A stretch of DNA of 64,000 nt from Rahnella aceris. Lineage in GTDB: Bacteria > Pseudomonadota > Gammaproteobacteria > Enterobacterales > Enterobacteriaceae. The notes below the pieces were generated by a model. The model did no database searches. It had not been told where the DNA came from and saw only the letters and a program-made list of their open reading frames with translations. This document shows, piece by piece, positions 1 to 10,283 of the stretch. The DNA lies in the NCBI RefSeq assembly GCF_011684115.1, contig NZ_JAADJV010000005.1, forward strand, positions 62,001-126,000, read 5' to 3'. Each line of letters opens with the position of its first letter. Positions within the stretch are counted from its first letter, which is position 1. The position numbers and the translations under genes were made by a program.

Positions 1-736
1 ATTCATGGAGGCCGCATTCGCGTTTCAGTCCAAAAAATCGCGTGTCTTCTTCCTTCATCCCTTCTTCCCATTTTTTCGTGGTGTGTGTGTCACCGACGGA
101 AAGATAGCCCTGATCCCACAGCGGGTGATAGCTCAGGCCGTTGTCTTGCAGATAACGGAAGATCTGACGGTTATCCCAGTCGATAATCGGCAGGATTTTA
201 AACACACCACGTTGCACCGCCAGCACCGGCAGATGCGCACGGCTGCCGGATTGCTCACGACGCAGACCGGCAAACCAGGTCTGCACGCCGAGCGTCTGAA
301 TCGCCCGATTCATCGGCTCGACTTTATTGATGTGATTATATTTCTCGATGCCCTCGACGCCCTGCTCCCACAGTTTGCCGTAACGCGCTTCCTGCCAGGC
401 TGCCGAATGTTCAGCACGGAATACCTGTAAATTCAGGTTCAGCTGTTCGGTTAACGTATCGATGAACTGATAGGTTTCCGGGAACAGATAGCCGGTATCG
501 GTCAGGATCACCGGAATGTCCGGTTTCTGCTGAGTGACTAAGTGCAGACAGACCGCCGCCTGAATCCCGAAGCTGGAAGACAGGGCGAATTCACCAGGCA
601 TATTTTCCAGCGCCCATTGCACACGCTCCTGCGCGGACAATTTTTCGAGGCTGACGTTAATTTCCGCCAGCGCCATGGATTGTCCGGACTTCGGCAGTTC
701 ATTCAGTTCAGCCAGAGTAAGGTTCAGCAAACTCAT
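1..736 (-). CDS. cysH: Phosphoadenosine phosphosulfate (PAPS) reductase, cut by the window edge
   Basis: CysH reduces PAPS to sulfite with thioredoxin or glutaredoxin as donor, in the cytosol. Reading the minus strand from the ATG at 736 gives [18 protein letters not shown], then a PP-loop-like [23 protein letters not shown], and at the edge the catalytic-cysteine tail KRECGLHE. About 245 codons are present, so only the last residue or two and the stop are missing compared with the roughly 244-residue family. It is the last gene of cysJ-cysI-cysH, 24 nt after cysI, and is probably cotranscribed with them. The start has a GGAGG-type site just upstream (minus strand, about 740-745). Confidence 0.96.
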   Translation of the reverse strand, partial: MSLLNLTLAELNELPKSGQSMALAEINVSLEKLSAQERVQWALENMPGEFALSSSFGIQAAVCLHLVTQQKPDIPVILTDTGYLFPETYQFIDTLTEQLNLNLQVFRAEHSAAWQEARYGKLWEQGVEGIEKYNHINKVEPMNRAIQTLGVQTWFAGLRREQSGSRAHLPVLAVQRGVFKILPIIDWDNRQIFRYLQDNGLSYHPLWDQGYLSVGDTHTTKKWEEGMKEEDTRFFGLKRECGLHE

Positions 737-760
737 ATCGCCTCCTGTCGGTTATCGCTC

Positions 761-2512
761 TTAATCATAAAAGTCACGTGCCGGATCCAGCACGGGCTTA
801 ATGATCCCTGCGCGGATCACAAAGTCGCCAAAGCCTTCACCGGTTTCGCGCTCTTTCGACCAGCGTCCGACCAGTTCGTCAATGATGCCCAGGATCTCTG
901 CATCAGAAATATTTTCGCGGTACATGCGCGGAATACGTGTTCCGGCGCGGTTTCCGCCAAGGTGCAGGTTGTAGCGGTTCATCGCTTTCCCCACCAGACC
1001 AATTTCGGCCAGCAGCGCACGACCGCAGCCGTTCGGACAACCGGTCACACGCAGCACGATGTGTTCATCGCCTACGCCGTGGCCGTGCATGATGCCTTCT
1101 ACTTTGGTCACAAACTCAGGCAGGAAACGTTCCGCTTCCGCCATCGCCAGCGGGCAGGTCGGATAAGACACGCAGGCCATCGAGTTTTTACGTTGCTCGG
1201 TGACACCGTCGTCAATCAGGCCGTGATTACGCGCCAGGGTTTCGATCGCGTCTTTGTCTTGTTCCGCGACACCGGCCACGATCAGGTTCTGGTTAGCAGT
1301 AAGCCTGAAATCACCTTTATGGATCTTAGCAATTTCTGCCAGTCCGGTTTTCAGCGGCTTGCCCGGATAATCAAGAATACGGCCATTTTCGATAAACAGT
1401 GTCAGATGCCATTGTTTATCGATGCCTTTTACCCAGCCGATACGATCGCCGCGACCGGTGAATTCGTAAGGACGAATATCACCAAACTGAATGCCTGCAC
1501 GTTTTTCAACTTCGGCTTTGAATACCGGCACGCCGACGCGTTCCAGCGTGTATTTGGTTTTGGCGTTTTTACGGTTGGTACGGTTACCCCAGTCGCGCTG
1601 CGTGGTCACCACGGCTTCGGCGACGGCCAGCGTGTTCTCCAGCGGAATAAAGCCCAGCTCGCTGGCAGTTCGTGCGTAAGTGGCTTTATCACCGTGGGCG
1701 ATAGAAAGCCCGCCGCCGACCAGCACGTTGAAGCCGACCAGTTTGCCGTTATCGGCAATCGCCACAAAATTCAGGTCGTTGGCGTGAAGATCCACGTCAT
1801 TTTGCGGCGGGATCACCACGGTGGTTTTGAATTTACGTGGCAGATAGGTCGCCCCCAGGATCGGCTCTTCGTCGGTGGTTTCGACTTTTTCCTGATCCAG
1901 CCACACTTCGGCGTAAGCACGGGTGCGCGGCAGCAGGTGCTCGGAGATTTTCTTCGCCCACTGATACGCTTCCTGATGCAGTTCAGATTCCACCGGATTC
2001 GAGGTACACAACACGTTACGGTTAACGTCGTTGGCGGTCGCCAGTGCATCCAGACCAAGTTTGTTCAGCAACTGATGCACCGGTTTGACGTTCGGTTTCA
2101 GGATGCCGTGGAACTGGAAGGTCTGACGGTTGGTAATACGGATGCTGCCATACAGCGTGCTGTCTTCAGCAAATTTGTCGATGCCCAGCCACTGGGCAGG
2201 GGTCATCACCCCGCCCGGCAAGCGGCAACGCAACATCATGGCGTGACGCGGTTCCAGCTTCTGCTCAGCACGCTCAGCACGAATATCACGGTCGTCCTGC
2301 TGATACATGCCGTGGAAGCGGATCAACAGGAAGTTGTCACCGTTGAAGCCGCCGGTCAGGCCGTCTTTTAAATCTTCTGTGATGGTGCCGCGCAGGAAAT
2401 TGCTTTCCTTCTTCAGGCGTTCGGCGTCAGCCAGCGGGGCATCGACGATCAACGGGCCCGGACCGGGATTGAGTTCACTCCACAACTTATTGCTCATAAG
2501 GTTTTCGCTCAT
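761..2512 (-). CDS. cysI: Sulfite reductase (NADPH) hemoprotein beta subunit
   Basis: CysI reduces sulfite to sulfide with six electrons passed from the CysJ flavoprotein; it carries siroheme coupled to a 4Fe-4S cluster. The 583-residue product shows the two cysteine pairs that bind the cluster and siroheme: C-x5-C in [12 protein letters not shown] and C-x3-C in GCPNGCGR, plus the duplicated sulfite/nitrite reductase repeats ([27 protein letters not shown]). It is slightly longer at the N terminus than the 570-residue E. coli protein; an internal Met at residue 6 is an alternative start. It lies 12 nt after cysJ and 24 nt before cysH on the same strand. Confidence 0.97.
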   Translation of the reverse strand: MSENLMSNKLWSELNPGPGPLIVDAPLADAERLKKESNFLRGTITEDLKDGLTGGFNGDNFLLIRFHGMYQQDDRDIRAERAEQKLEPRHAMMLRCRLPGGVMTPAQWLGIDKFAEDSTLYGSIRITNRQTFQFHGILKPNVKPVHQLLNKLGLDALATANDVNRNVLCTSNPVESELHQEAYQWAKKISEHLLPRTRAYAEVWLDQEKVETTDEEPILGATYLPRKFKTTVVIPPQNDVDLHANDLNFVAIADNGKLVGFNVLVGGGLSIAHGDKATYARTASELGFIPLENTLAVAEAVVTTQRDWGNRTNRKNAKTKYTLERVGVPVFKAEVEKRAGIQFGDIRPYEFTGRGDRIGWVKGIDKQWHLTLFIENGRILDYPGKPLKTGLAEIAKIHKGDFRLTANQNLIVAGVAEQDKDAIETLARNHGLIDDGVTEQRKNSMACVSYPTCPLAMAEAERFLPEFVTKVEGIMHGHGVGDEHIVLRVTGCPNGCGRALLAEIGLVGKAMNRYNLHLGGNRAGTRIPRMYRENISDAEILGIIDELVGRWSKERETGEGFGDFVIRAGIIKPVLDPARDFYD

Positions 2513-2524
2513 TGCTCAGATTCG

Positions 2525-4327
2525 TTAGTAGACGTCGCGCTGATAACGGCGATCAAGGCGCAATTCACTGAGATATTCGTCGGCCGTTTCCAGATCCATT
2601 TCGCCGTATTCGGCGATGATTTCCAGTAACGCCTGTTCTACATCTTTCGCCATACGGTTAGCATCGCCGCAGACATACACGTGCGCGCCTTCCTGCAACC
2701 ACTGCCAGACTTCAGCGCCCTGCTCACGCAACTTGTCCTGTACATATACTTTTTCCGCCTGGTCGCGTGACCATGCCAGAGAGATATGGGTCAGCAAGCC
2801 GTCTTTCACGTAACGCTGCCACTCGACCTGATACAGGAAATCATCGGTAAAGTGCGGGTTGCCGAAGAACAGCCAGTTTTTGCCGGTGGCGCCGTCGTTA
2901 TCACGCTGCTGAATGAAGGCGCGGAATGGCGCAATGCCGGTACCGGGTCCTATCATAATGACCGGCGTCTCCGGATTCACCGGCAGACGGAAGTTATCGT
3001 TATGCTCGATGAAGACTTTCACTTCACCGTCTTCTTCCAGACGATCGGCCAGGAAGCCGGACGCACCACCAGAGCGCGGACGACCATCGATGTCATAACG
3101 CACCACGCCAACAGTAATATGGACTTCTGTTTCAGTTTCAGCCTGCGAGGAGGCAATCGAATACAGGCGCGGCGTCAGCGGACGCAGTAAATCCACCAGT
3201 TGCTGGGCATCCAGCTCAGTCGGTGCGCGGCGTACCATGTCAGCAAACGGCACGGTCTGGGCGTATTGCTGCAGCGCAGGCTTGTCAGCCAGCAGACCGG
3301 TCAGGTGTTCATCGCGGCACAGCGCGGCATATTTTTCGATAATCGGCGTGGTGTTTTGGGTCAGTTCGATGTGATGTTGCAGCGCTTCTGAAAGCGACAG
3401 TTTTTTGTCGTTCACCTCGACAATTTCATCACCTTTCAGCCACAGCAGTTCAACGATTTCCTGCACCAGTTGCGGATCGTTTTCAAACCAGATCCCCAGC
3501 GCATCGCCCGGCTGGTAACGCAGGCCGGAATCACCGAGTTCGAGTTCCAGATGACGTACGTCTTTATCAGAATCGCGGCCGGTAATTTTCTGGTTAACGG
3601 AAAGTGTCGCGGTCAGCGGCGCTTCTTTGGTGTAAGGGCTGCTGTCGACCTGATTCACACTGCCTGCCAGCGTCGGAACCGCCTGCGCCCCGGTGTCAGC
3701 CGGTACGCGCTGTTTCAGCACATCGACAATACGCTTACGCCAGTTTTCGGCGGCTTCTTTATATTCCACATCAGCATCAACGCGGTCTAACAGGCGTTCT
3801 GCCCCCAGCTCGCCCAGACGGGTATCGAAATCTTTACCTGCCTGACAGAAGAATTCGTAAGAGGTATCACCCAGCGCAAACACCGCAAAAGCCGTGTCTT
3901 TCATTTGCGGGGCTTTTTTGGATTGCAGGAATTTGTGCAACGCGACGGCTTCTTCAGCCTGTTCGCCTTCGCCTTGCGTGGAGGCCACGATCAGCAACAG
4001 CTTTTCCTGACCAATTTGTTTGAATTTATAGTCACCGGCATTCACCAGATTGACGTTAATTTTCGCGGCGATCAGGTCATCACGCAGTTGCTCGGCAACA
4101 CGGCGGGCGTTACCCGTTTGCGAGGCGGAAATCAGAGTGACTGACGCGGCATTCTGTACCGGAGCAGAAGCTGCCACCGCACCCGGTTGCTGATTAACCA
4201 TGCCCCAGAAATACCCTGACAGCCAGGCCATCTGAGTCGGTGAGTAATCACCAATCGCCGATTGAAGGCGGGCCATTTGCTCGGGGGTCAGCGGGAGCAG
4301 TGAAGTTGGAGGAGCCTGAGTCGTCAT
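2525..4327 (-). CDS. cysJ: Sulfite reductase (NADPH) flavoprotein alpha subunit
   Basis: CysJ is the diflavin reductase that moves electrons from NADPH through FAD and FMN to CysI. About 600 residues, as in E. coli (599). Domains in order: an N-terminal flavodoxin/FMN domain ([26 protein letters not shown]), an FAD-binding domain with RLYSIASSQ, and an NADPH-binding domain ([25 protein letters not shown]) ending in the family tail RRYQRDVY. The reading frame is open for ten more codons, but [13 protein letters not shown] matches the start of E. coli CysJ, so the ATG at 4327 is preferred. It is the promoter-proximal gene of cysJIH. Confidence 0.97.
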   Translation of the reverse strand: MTTQAPPTSLLPLTPEQMARLQSAIGDYSPTQMAWLSGYFWGMVNQQPGAVAASAPVQNAASVTLISASQTGNARRVAEQLRDDLIAAKINVNLVNAGDYKFKQIGQEKLLLIVASTQGEGEQAEEAVALHKFLQSKKAPQMKDTAFAVFALGDTSYEFFCQAGKDFDTRLGELGAERLLDRVDADVEYKEAAENWRKRIVDVLKQRVPADTGAQAVPTLAGSVNQVDSSPYTKEAPLTATLSVNQKITGRDSDKDVRHLELELGDSGLRYQPGDALGIWFENDPQLVQEIVELLWLKGDEIVEVNDKKLSLSEALQHHIELTQNTTPIIEKYAALCRDEHLTGLLADKPALQQYAQTVPFADMVRRAPTELDAQQLVDLLRPLTPRLYSIASSQAETETEVHITVGVVRYDIDGRPRSGGASGFLADRLEEDGEVKVFIEHNDNFRLPVNPETPVIMIGPGTGIAPFRAFIQQRDNDGATGKNWLFFGNPHFTDDFLYQVEWQRYVKDGLLTHISLAWSRDQAEKVYVQDKLREQGAEVWQWLQEGAHVYVCGDANRMAKDVEQALLEIIAEYGEMDLETADEYLSELRLDRRYQRDVY

Positions 4328-4612
4328 CGCGGTACGAATTCCCTTATGCAAAAGCAAGTCATCAATCCGGCCTCCGGCGCTTTTTACAGTATATGTTCGC
4401 GCGGGAAAAACCTTTCAGAGGATGTAGGTTAACGAGCAGGATAATAACAATTAAAGAAGTGATGGAAATAATAAATAACCAAAATGACTAAGAGGATTTA
4501 GAGGTAAGGTCTATCTGAAAAAGTGGTAAGGCATGATTTTTATCCTACTGAAATCGCTAAAAAATTTACCTCACTGCGAGCAGGCTCTTTGCAAAGTGCC
4601 GGATACATAAAG
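4328..4612 (-). promoter_or_regulatory. Upstream region of cysJIH, no gene seen
   Basis: This AT-rich gap must carry the cysJIH promoter. On the minus strand a TATACT (4388-4393) with CTGAAA (4413-4418) could be -10 and -35, but the 19-nt spacer is long, which would fit dependence on an activator such as CysB (known to control cysJIH in enterics). I could not define a CysB site by eye. An 83-codon plus-strand frame crosses the cysJ start and has no recognisable product. Confidence 0.4.
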
Positions 4613-4634
4613 AAAAACCCCGCCGGAGCGGGGT
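4613..4634 (-). terminator. Hairpin terminator of the secreted hydrolase gene
   Basis: On the minus strand ACCCCGCTCCGGCGGGGT folds into a GC-rich hairpin followed by a short U run. It lies about 40 nt past the stop of the gene at 4673-5677 and separates that gene from cysJIH. Confidence 0.8.
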
Positions 4635-4672
4635 GATGAATATTTTTCAGTACTCAGCTAAGCGTGACGATT

Positions 4673-5677
4673 TTAAAGATGAAAAGCGTTGTGCTGTTCA
4701 AACCAGGCGAACTGTCCGGCGGCAAATACTGACATTTTACTGCCACTGTGGCCGACATCTGACAGGTCCATAAAGTGCCAGTTAAACGGTGTGTTGTTCT
4801 GTTCAGCGCGTTGCTGGGAGGTGGTGAAATAACTCTCGGCGCGCTCCAGACGGTTTGTCCCCTGCGCCATCGCCTGCTTGGATTTGCGCAGCAGGCGGTT
4901 TTCCGGATCGTCGTCTTCAGCCCCCACGGCAATCAGCACCGGTTTGGCAAAGTAATCATTCAGTTGCTGCTGGCTGACCGCCACCGGCGCTTCGCGTAAA
5001 CCGTAAGGCCAGCGCTGATCGGTATCCGGTAATGTCCACCAGCCTGCCGCCGCACAGACCGCGGCTTTCACATTCGGCTCAGGCAACAGCGTCAGCATGC
5101 GGTGTACAAACTGGCAACCCGCGCTGTTTCCAAATAAATAGTATTGTTTCTGGCTGGTGACGCCCTGCTTTTGCAGCGTCGTAAACAAGTTATCGACCAT
5201 GCTGAACGCCCACTGCGATTTCGGCAAACGGTGATGGGTTTTGCTGTCGGTCAGATTACCGAGGTTATAGCCAGCGGCGCCGGGGAAATCCTGCTCACTG
5301 AAATGCGGCACGACCACGCGCAGATGATACTGATCAGCAACGGTCATCCAGTCATTGCGGTAAGTCGCGGCGTTACGGTCCACGCCGGTCATCACCATAA
5401 CCACCGGCGTAGTCTCATCTGCACCGGCCGGTTGGTAGGTGAAAACTTCCAGCGGCTTTTTACCCGGTGCCAGTGCAATATGCATCACACCGGATCCCGG
5501 TGGGAAAACCAGAGGTGCTTTACTGACCGGAGTTTTGGCAACCGGAGAGGCTTTAACCGCGGGTTGAACCGGTTTAGCCGCAGCGGGGACGGACTGCTGA
5601 GGGGTGGCAGTGGTCTCTGCCTGAACACCAGCCGAGAACAACAACGCCAGAACAGCGCAACGAAGCACAGTAATCAT
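4673..5677 (-). CDS. Exported alpha/beta-hydrolase, function unknown
   Basis: A 334-residue protein with a clear signal peptide (MITVLRCAVLALLFSAGVQA, cut likely after VQA), then a Pro/Ala/Lys-rich linker of about 35 residues (residues 25-60), then an alpha/beta-hydrolase domain. The nucleophile elbow is GNSAG (within LFGNSAGCQFVHR); a likely acid is in VGAEDDDPENR and the likely histidine in DVGHSGSKM, so the triad looks complete. The fold type resembles dienelactone hydrolase or PHB-depolymerase-like esterases, but I do not recognise a named family. It is a single gene, divergent from queD and ended by its own terminator. Substrate unknown; the linker suggests the domain may be tethered to or pass through the envelope. 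Confidence 0.85.
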   Translation of the reverse strand: MITVLRCAVLALLFSAGVQAETTATPQQSVPAAAKPVQPAVKASPVAKTPVSKAPLVFPPGSGVMHIALAPGKKPLEVFTYQPAGADETTPVVMVMTGVDRNAATYRNDWMTVADQYHLRVVVPHFSEQDFPGAAGYNLGNLTDSKTHHRLPKSQWAFSMVDNLFTTLQKQGVTSQKQYYLFGNSAGCQFVHRMLTLLPEPNVKAAVCAAAGWWTLPDTDQRWPYGLREAPVAVSQQQLNDYFAKPVLIAVGAEDDDPENRLLRKSKQAMAQGTNRLERAESYFTTSQQRAEQNNTPFNWHFMDLSDVGHSGSKMSVFAAGQFAWFEQHNAFHL

Positions 5678-5846
5678 TCACTATCTCAACAAGTTAGTTT
5701 CTACCGGCTCACTGTATGCCAGCAATGCGGGCGGAGTAAAGAGAGTAAAAGTCAGGATTTGGTGAAGAAAAGCGCAGTTAAGTCATGGCACGTAAGCCGG
5801 TATTCCGGTACTATGCCGCGTTTTTTCGAGCAACGAGACATGCCTC

Positions 5847-6206
5847 ATGACCACCACATTATTTAAAGATTTTCAGTTTGAAGCCGCCCACCATTTACCG
5901 CATGTGCCCGCAGGGCATAAGTGCGGACGGTTGCACGGCCACTCTTTCACCGTCCGTTTAGAAATCACCGGTGAAGTGGATCCGCATACCGGCTGGGTGA
6001 TGGATTTCGCCGAACTGAAAGCTGCGTTTAATCCGACTCTGGATCGTCTCGATCACTATAATCTGAACGACATTCCGGGCTTAGAAAACCCGACCAGCGA
6101 AGTGCTGGCCGCGTGGATCTGGAACGAGATGAAACCTAAGCTGCCACTGCTCAGCGCCGTGCGCGTGAAAGAAACCTGCACCGCAGGTTGCGTATATAAA
6201 GGTTAA
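5847..6206 (+). CDS. queD: 6-carboxy-5,6,7,8-tetrahydropterin synthase
   Basis: QueD converts dihydroneopterin triphosphate to 6-carboxytetrahydropterin, the second step towards 7-deazaguanine and queuosine in tRNA. The 119-residue product has the zinc-binding histidines of the PTPS fold (FEAAHHLP and CGRLHGHSF), the catalytic cysteine in HKCGRLHG, and the C-terminal [13 protein letters not shown]. Length matches E. coli (121). The start is the ATG at 5847; an earlier out-of-frame ATG lies 7 nt upstream. It converges with queE, the next enzyme of the same pathway, with 13 nt between the stops. Confidence 0.96.
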   Translation: MTTTLFKDFQFEAAHHLPHVPAGHKCGRLHGHSFTVRLEITGEVDPHTGWVMDFAELKAAFNPTLDRLDHYNLNDIPGLENPTSEVLAAWIWNEMKPKLPLLSAVRVKETCTAGCVYKG

Positions 6207-6219
6207 CTCAGCATATCTC

Positions 6220-6891
6220 TTATGCAATGTTGAGATACTTATGTGTCTGCATTGAAAGCCGCCAGTTTCTTGCAATGCAGGTCGCAATGCACAGTCTGGT
6301 GGCTTCTTCTTTTTGACTGATTGGCTGCAGGGCAATAATCCGCGCTTTGCTGTCAGTCAGGGTTTCCAGCAGGGCATCCAGAGCGTCGATATCACGCTGA
6401 CGCGCCACCGGATGTTTCACTTCATCGGCCCGTTTCAGTGCCTGCGGCAGAATGTCGTAACCGCCACGCATATTCACTTTCGGGGAAACCGTCACCCAGG
6501 TATTCACCGAGCAACGGACTTCGTGCGTGCCGCTGGTTTCAATCTGGCAACTGAAGCCGCTCTTTTCCAGCAATGACGTCAGTTCAGTCAGATCGTAAAT
6601 GCATGGCTCGCCGCCGGTGATCACCACGTGACGCGCGGTGTAACCTTGCTGCGCGATAACCTCGAGCAGTTGTTCTGAGGTGGCGTTACCCCAGGCATCA
6701 CTCTCTTCAGTTTTGACCAGAATGCGCTGCATATCGACTTCCCGATCGGCAATTTTATCCCAGGTGTGTTTGGTATCGCACCAGCTGCAACCCACAGGAC
6801 AGCCTTGCAGGCGAACGAAAATCGCCGGCACGCCGGTAAAATAGCCTTCCCCTTGCAGGGTTTCGAACATCTCATTAATCGGGTACTGCAT
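6220..6891 (-). CDS. queE: 7-carboxy-7-deazaguanine synthase
   Basis: QueE is a radical-SAM enzyme that rearranges the QueD product to 7-carboxy-7-deazaguanine. The 223-residue protein shows the radical-SAM cysteines C-x3-C-x2-C in QGCPVGCSWCDTKHTW and the glycine-rich ITGGEPCIYDL. The frame is open for five more codons (MTEKP), but MQYPINEMFETLQGEG is the conserved start and has a GAG six bases upstream, so 6891 is chosen over 6906. It is convergent with queD. Confidence 0.95.
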   Translation of the reverse strand: MQYPINEMFETLQGEGYFTGVPAIFVRLQGCPVGCSWCDTKHTWDKIADREVDMQRILVKTEESDAWGNATSEQLLEVIAQQGYTARHVVITGGEPCIYDLTELTSLLEKSGFSCQIETSGTHEVRCSVNTWVTVSPKVNMRGGYDILPQALKRADEVKHPVARQRDIDALDALLETLTDSKARIIALQPISQKEEATRLCIATCIARNWRLSMQTHKYLNIA

Positions 6892-6992
6892 CGGTTTCTC
6901 AGTCATCTCTAAAAAAATCAGCGCACATTATCGCAGATCGCAGGCGCTGCGCCAAATACAGGGCGCAGCAGGAGTGTGTGCAAAAATGTTTA

Positions 6993-7691
6993 TCAGCGTA
7001 AAGAGCGGATGGCGTCAGTAAAGCGTTGCGTGATCTGCTGCGGTCGGGTAATTGCACCACCGACCACAACGGAATGCGCCCCCAGCGCTAAACATCGCGC
7101 CGCCATTTCTGGGGTATCCACGTTTCCCTCGGCAATGACCGGCGTCGTGCACTGCGCCAGCACCTGACGCAGGAAAGCGAAGTCGTCATGCCAGAGTTTG
7201 CTGCCCTGCGTCTCCTGAGTATAGCCGTGCAATGTTGTCCCGATACAATCAAAACCTAAAGCCTGCGCGTTTTGCGCTTCTTCTAAGGTCGCGATATCCG
7301 CCATCAGCAACAGGGACGGGAACTCCTCACGGATGCGATGCACCAGCGCCGCAAGTTGTAATTCACCCGGGCGCTGATGGAAAGTGGCATCCATCGCGAT
7401 CATGTCCGGCGCAACAGTCATCAGCTCACGGACTTCTTTCAGGGTTGCCGTGATATAGACATCGCTTGCGGGGTAATCACGTTTGATGATGCCGATAACC
7501 GGCAGCGGCACGGTAGCGCGGATGGCTTTCACATCTGCGACGCTGTTGGCGCGGATCCCCGCGGCACCGCCCTGCATAGCGGCCAGTGCCATACGGCTCA
7601 TAATAAAATCGCTGTGCAGCGGTTCGTCATCCAGCGCCTGACAGGACACGATCAACTGTCCCCTGACGGTCGTTAACATTGACTGATTCAT
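6993..7691 (-). CDS. nanE: N-acetylmannosamine-6-phosphate 2-epimerase
   Basis: NanE interconverts ManNAc-6-phosphate and GlcNAc-6-phosphate, feeding amino sugars into the NagA/NagB route. The 232-residue TIM-barrel protein has the family blocks [51 protein letters not shown] and [14 protein letters not shown]. Its ATG overlaps the stop of the upstream PTS gene by four bases (ATGA), so the two are translationally coupled. No nanA, nanT or nanK is nearby, so the substrate is more likely phosphorylated by the PTS permease than delivered by sialic-acid catabolism. The family call is firm; the pathway assignment is inferred from context. Confidence 0.93.
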   Translation of the reverse strand: MNQSMLTTVRGQLIVSCQALDDEPLHSDFIMSRMALAAMQGGAAGIRANSVADVKAIRATVPLPVIGIIKRDYPASDVYITATLKEVRELMTVAPDMIAMDATFHQRPGELQLAALVHRIREEFPSLLLMADIATLEEAQNAQALGFDCIGTTLHGYTQETQGSKLWHDDFAFLRQVLAQCTTPVIAEGNVDTPEMAARCLALGAHSVVVGGAITRPQQITQRFTDAIRSLR

Positions 7692-9241
7692 ACTCCCAAC
7701 ATCTCCTCAATTTCATTTTTAATAATCGTGACATGCGGTCCGTAGATCACCTGAATACCGTTTCCGCGGATCAGCACGGCGCGTGCCCCGCTCGACTTCA
7801 GCTTGTTTTCATCCACTTCGCTAGCCTGATGAACGCTGATGCGCAAACGCGTTGCGCAGCAATCCAGCTCGGCGATATTGGCCGCGCCGCCCAGTGCTTC
7901 GATAATCAGTCCGGCGCGATCGGTCACGACGTTATCCTGCTGAATTTCAGCCTCATCACGCCCCGGCGTTTTCAGGTTGAAGCGCCTGATCAGGTAGCGG
8001 AAAGAGAAGTAATAAAGGGCAAACCACGGCACGCCGACCAGCGGGACGTACATCCAGTGCGTTTTGCTTTCGCCCTGTAAAACCCCGAACAGAATGAAAT
8101 CGATAAAACCGCCGGAGAAAGTTTGTCCGATGGTGATCTGCAAAATGTGGGCAATCATAAACGCCAGACCGTCGAATACCGCATGCAGGACATACAGCAT
8201 CGGCGCGACAAACAGGAACGAGAACTCAATAGGTTCGGTGATCCCGGTCAGGAAGGAGGTCAGTGCCGCCGACAGCAGCAACCCGGCGACGCGTTTTTTA
8301 TTCTCAGGCCGCGCCGTGTGGTACATCGCCAGACACGCCCCCACCAGACCAAACATCATGGTAATGAAGCGCCCGGACATAAACCGTGAAGTGCCGATAT
8401 AAAACTGCTGCGTATTGGGGTCTGCCAGCTGGGCGAAGAAGATCCGCTGCGTGCCTTCCACCAGATGCCCGTTAATTACTTCGCTGCCGCCGAGTGCGGT
8501 GGTCCAGAAAGGCAGATAGAAAATATGATGCAGGCCGAACGGGCCGAGCATGCGCAGCACAAAACCGTAAATGAAGGTGCCAAGGTATCCCGTCGCATCC
8601 ACCAGCCCGCCCATGCCAAAAATCACTTTCTGGAAATGTGGCCAGATGAAGAACATCAACGCCCCGACCACGATGGCCGCAACGGAGGAGATGATCGGCA
8701 CAAAGCGGGAACCGCCAAAAAACCCGAGAAACTGCGGTAATTCGATTTTGTTGTAGCGCTGATGGAGCCACCACGTCACAAGACCGATTACCACGCCGCC
8801 AAACACGCCGGTTTCCAGCGTCTGAATGCCGAGCGCCATTCCCTGCCCGGCGGCACTGAGATTGGTGGTCACCAGTTGCCCTTTGAGGATCAGGATGGCG
8901 TTGATGGTGGCGTTCATCACCAGGTATCCGAGCAGCGCGGACAAGCCTGCGGTTCCTTTATCACTGCGTGCCAGCCCGACGGCGACCCCAACGGCAAACA
9001 ACACCGCCAGATTGGCAAAGACGATCGATCCGGCACTGGCCATGACGGTGAAAATCGCCTGCAAGGCCGGAATATTCAGAAACGGATATGCCGTTAAGGT
9101 ATTGGGGTTGGAAAGCGCCCCGCCAATACCCAGCAGCAATCCGGCTGCGGGCAAAATAGCGATAGGCAACATGAAAGACTTGCCAAACTTTTGGGCTCTT
9201 TCGAACCACGCCCCGCCCCCTGAACCATTGAATATTGACAT
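7688..9241 (-). CDS. PTS permease, fused EIIC-EIIB, glucose/MalX-type (amino sugar?)
   Basis: A 517-residue inner-membrane phosphotransferase permease. The EIIC domain (about residues 15-430) has many hydrophobic segments and the substrate-loop signature GITEPIEF; the EIIB domain follows, with the phospho-cysteine near residue 462 in [10 protein letters not shown]. Sequence order and motifs resemble E. coli MalX and the glucose/GlcNAc superfamily. No EIIA domain is fused, so a general EIIA such as Crr would have to supply the phosphate. It is the first gene of a two-gene operon with nanE and is divergent from an RpiR-type regulator. With nanE next door, N-acetylmannosamine or a related acetylated amino sugar is a reasonable substrate, but MalX-like sugars cannot be excluded. 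Confidence 0.9.
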   Translation of the reverse strand: MSIFNGSGGGAWFERAQKFGKSFMLPIAILPAAGLLLGIGGALSNPNTLTAYPFLNIPALQAIFTVMASAGSIVFANLAVLFAVGVAVGLARSDKGTAGLSALLGYLVMNATINAILILKGQLVTTNLSAAGQGMALGIQTLETGVFGGVVIGLVTWWLHQRYNKIELPQFLGFFGGSRFVPIISSVAAIVVGALMFFIWPHFQKVIFGMGGLVDATGYLGTFIYGFVLRMLGPFGLHHIFYLPFWTTALGGSEVINGHLVEGTQRIFFAQLADPNTQQFYIGTSRFMSGRFITMMFGLVGACLAMYHTARPENKKRVAGLLLSAALTSFLTGITEPIEFSFLFVAPMLYVLHAVFDGLAFMIAHILQITIGQTFSGGFIDFILFGVLQGESKTHWMYVPLVGVPWFALYYFSFRYLIRRFNLKTPGRDEAEIQQDNVVTDRAGLIIEALGGAANIAELDCCATRLRISVHQASEVDENKLKSSGARAVLIRGNGIQVIYGPHVTIIKNEIEEMLGV

Positions 9242-9271
9242 GAGATAACTCCGCGTTGTGTTGTTGTGATA

Positions 9272-9304
9272 ATTATTTTCACCACACTATATAATTAAAA
9301 TAAT
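9272..9304. promoter_or_regulatory. AT-rich inverted repeat between PTS gene and rpiR-type gene, candidate operator
   Basis: ATTATTTT (9272-9279) and AAAATAAT (9297-9304) form a perfect 8-bp inverted repeat with a 17-bp spacer, centrally placed in the 165-bp divergent gap. RpiR-family regulators commonly bind AT-rich palindromes near their own gene, so this is the most likely site for the neighbouring regulator. This is inference from position and symmetry only. Confidence 0.4.
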
Positions 9305-9406
9305 AATTACCATCAAATGTACAACGTTATCCATATGGAATTCTTCTGGCGTTAACTGCGTCACATCAGCCAAACTAGTCAGGTCAATTATTCTGAGGAG
9401 AGCCGA

Positions 9407-10246
9407 GTGAGTCAGACCAAGGAAACAGGCACGCTGTTACTGCGAATGCGTCAGGGACTGGAGAATTACAGTCCGACGCTGCACAAGCTGGGCAGTTTTG
9501 TGCTGGAACAACCGCAGCGCGTGCTTTACCTGACCATCACTGAACTGGCGCGTGAGAGTGATACCAGTGAAGCCAGCGTCACGCGGCTTTGCCGCCAGCT
9601 CGGTTGCAAAGGGTTTACCGAATTTAAGATGGGTCTCGCGCTTGAGACGCGACAAAATCCGACATTGCCGTCCGCTGAAGGGAATGACGACGTTCAGACG
9701 CTGATCGAAGACAGCATCACTGCCCTGCGTGATACCGGAAAACTGCTCGATCGGCAGGTGCTGGTGGACGCCGCGTTTCGCATTCATAACGCGCGTTCCG
9801 TTCAGGTGTATGGTGTTGCAGCCAGCGCTATCGTGGCGGATTATCTGGGTTACAAGCTGCTGCGTCTGGGCAAAGCGTCGCAATGTTTCGCTGATATGCA
9901 CCGCGCGGCGATGAATGCCGTGAGCCTGGATAGTCAGGATATTGTGGTCGTGATTTCCAGCTCAGGTTCCACTAAAGATGTGTTGCACGCCGCCGCGCTG
10001 GCGAAGCGTCAGGGCACCACAGTCATCGGTATCAGCAATACGTTGCGCAGCCCGCTTTCCTCACTGGCCGATATTTTACTGGTGGCCGCCAAACCCGAAG
10101 GTCCGCTGACGGCGGGTTTACTGACGTCCAAAGTCGGCGGGATGCTGCTGGTGGAATTACTGATCAATCAGCTGTTAACGCACTCTCCGGATTATCTGCA
10201 AGCCAGCGAACACAGCGCGAGTGCCACGCTTTCTTTATTGCTGTAA
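9407..10246 (+). CDS. RpiR/MurR-family transcriptional regulator
   Basis: A 279-residue cytosolic regulator with an N-terminal helix-turn-helix of the RpiR type (about residues 20-75: TITELARESDTSEASVTRLCRQLG) and a C-terminal SIS sugar-phosphate-binding domain (about 115-260: VQVYGVAASAIVADY; VVVISSSGSTKDVLHAA; TVIGISNT). It starts at a GTG with GAGGAG six bases upstream. It is divergent from the PTS-nanE operon, which is the natural target; the ligand is probably the phosphorylated sugar made by that permease. In this family SIS domains sense sugar phosphates; whether it represses or activates cannot be read here. Confidence 0.92.
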   Translation: MSQTKETGTLLLRMRQGLENYSPTLHKLGSFVLEQPQRVLYLTITELARESDTSEASVTRLCRQLGCKGFTEFKMGLALETRQNPTLPSAEGNDDVQTLIEDSITALRDTGKLLDRQVLVDAAFRIHNARSVQVYGVAASAIVADYLGYKLLRLGKASQCFADMHRAAMNAVSLDSQDIVVVISSSGSTKDVLHAAALAKRQGTTVIGISNTLRSPLSSLADILLVAAKPEGPLTAGLLTSKVGGMLLVELLINQLLTHSPDYLQASEHSASATLSLLL

Positions 10247-10283
10247 GACGGAGATCTTAACGATCTCCCTGAATTGCAGACAT

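Noticed and set aside
542..2371. 609-codon open frame antisense to cysI
   Set aside because: It mirrors the complete, motif-bearing cysI gene, its composition is His/Gln/Phe-rich as expected of a reverse-complement frame, and it has no ribosome site or family resemblance.
4240..4491. 83-codon plus-strand frame across the cysJ start
   Set aside because: Overlaps the conserved start of cysJ and its promoter region; no recognisable product.
9255..9285. CRP site in the PTS/rpiR gap (TGTGA followed by TCAC)
   Set aside because: The half-sites are nine to ten bases apart instead of six, so it is not a CRP site.
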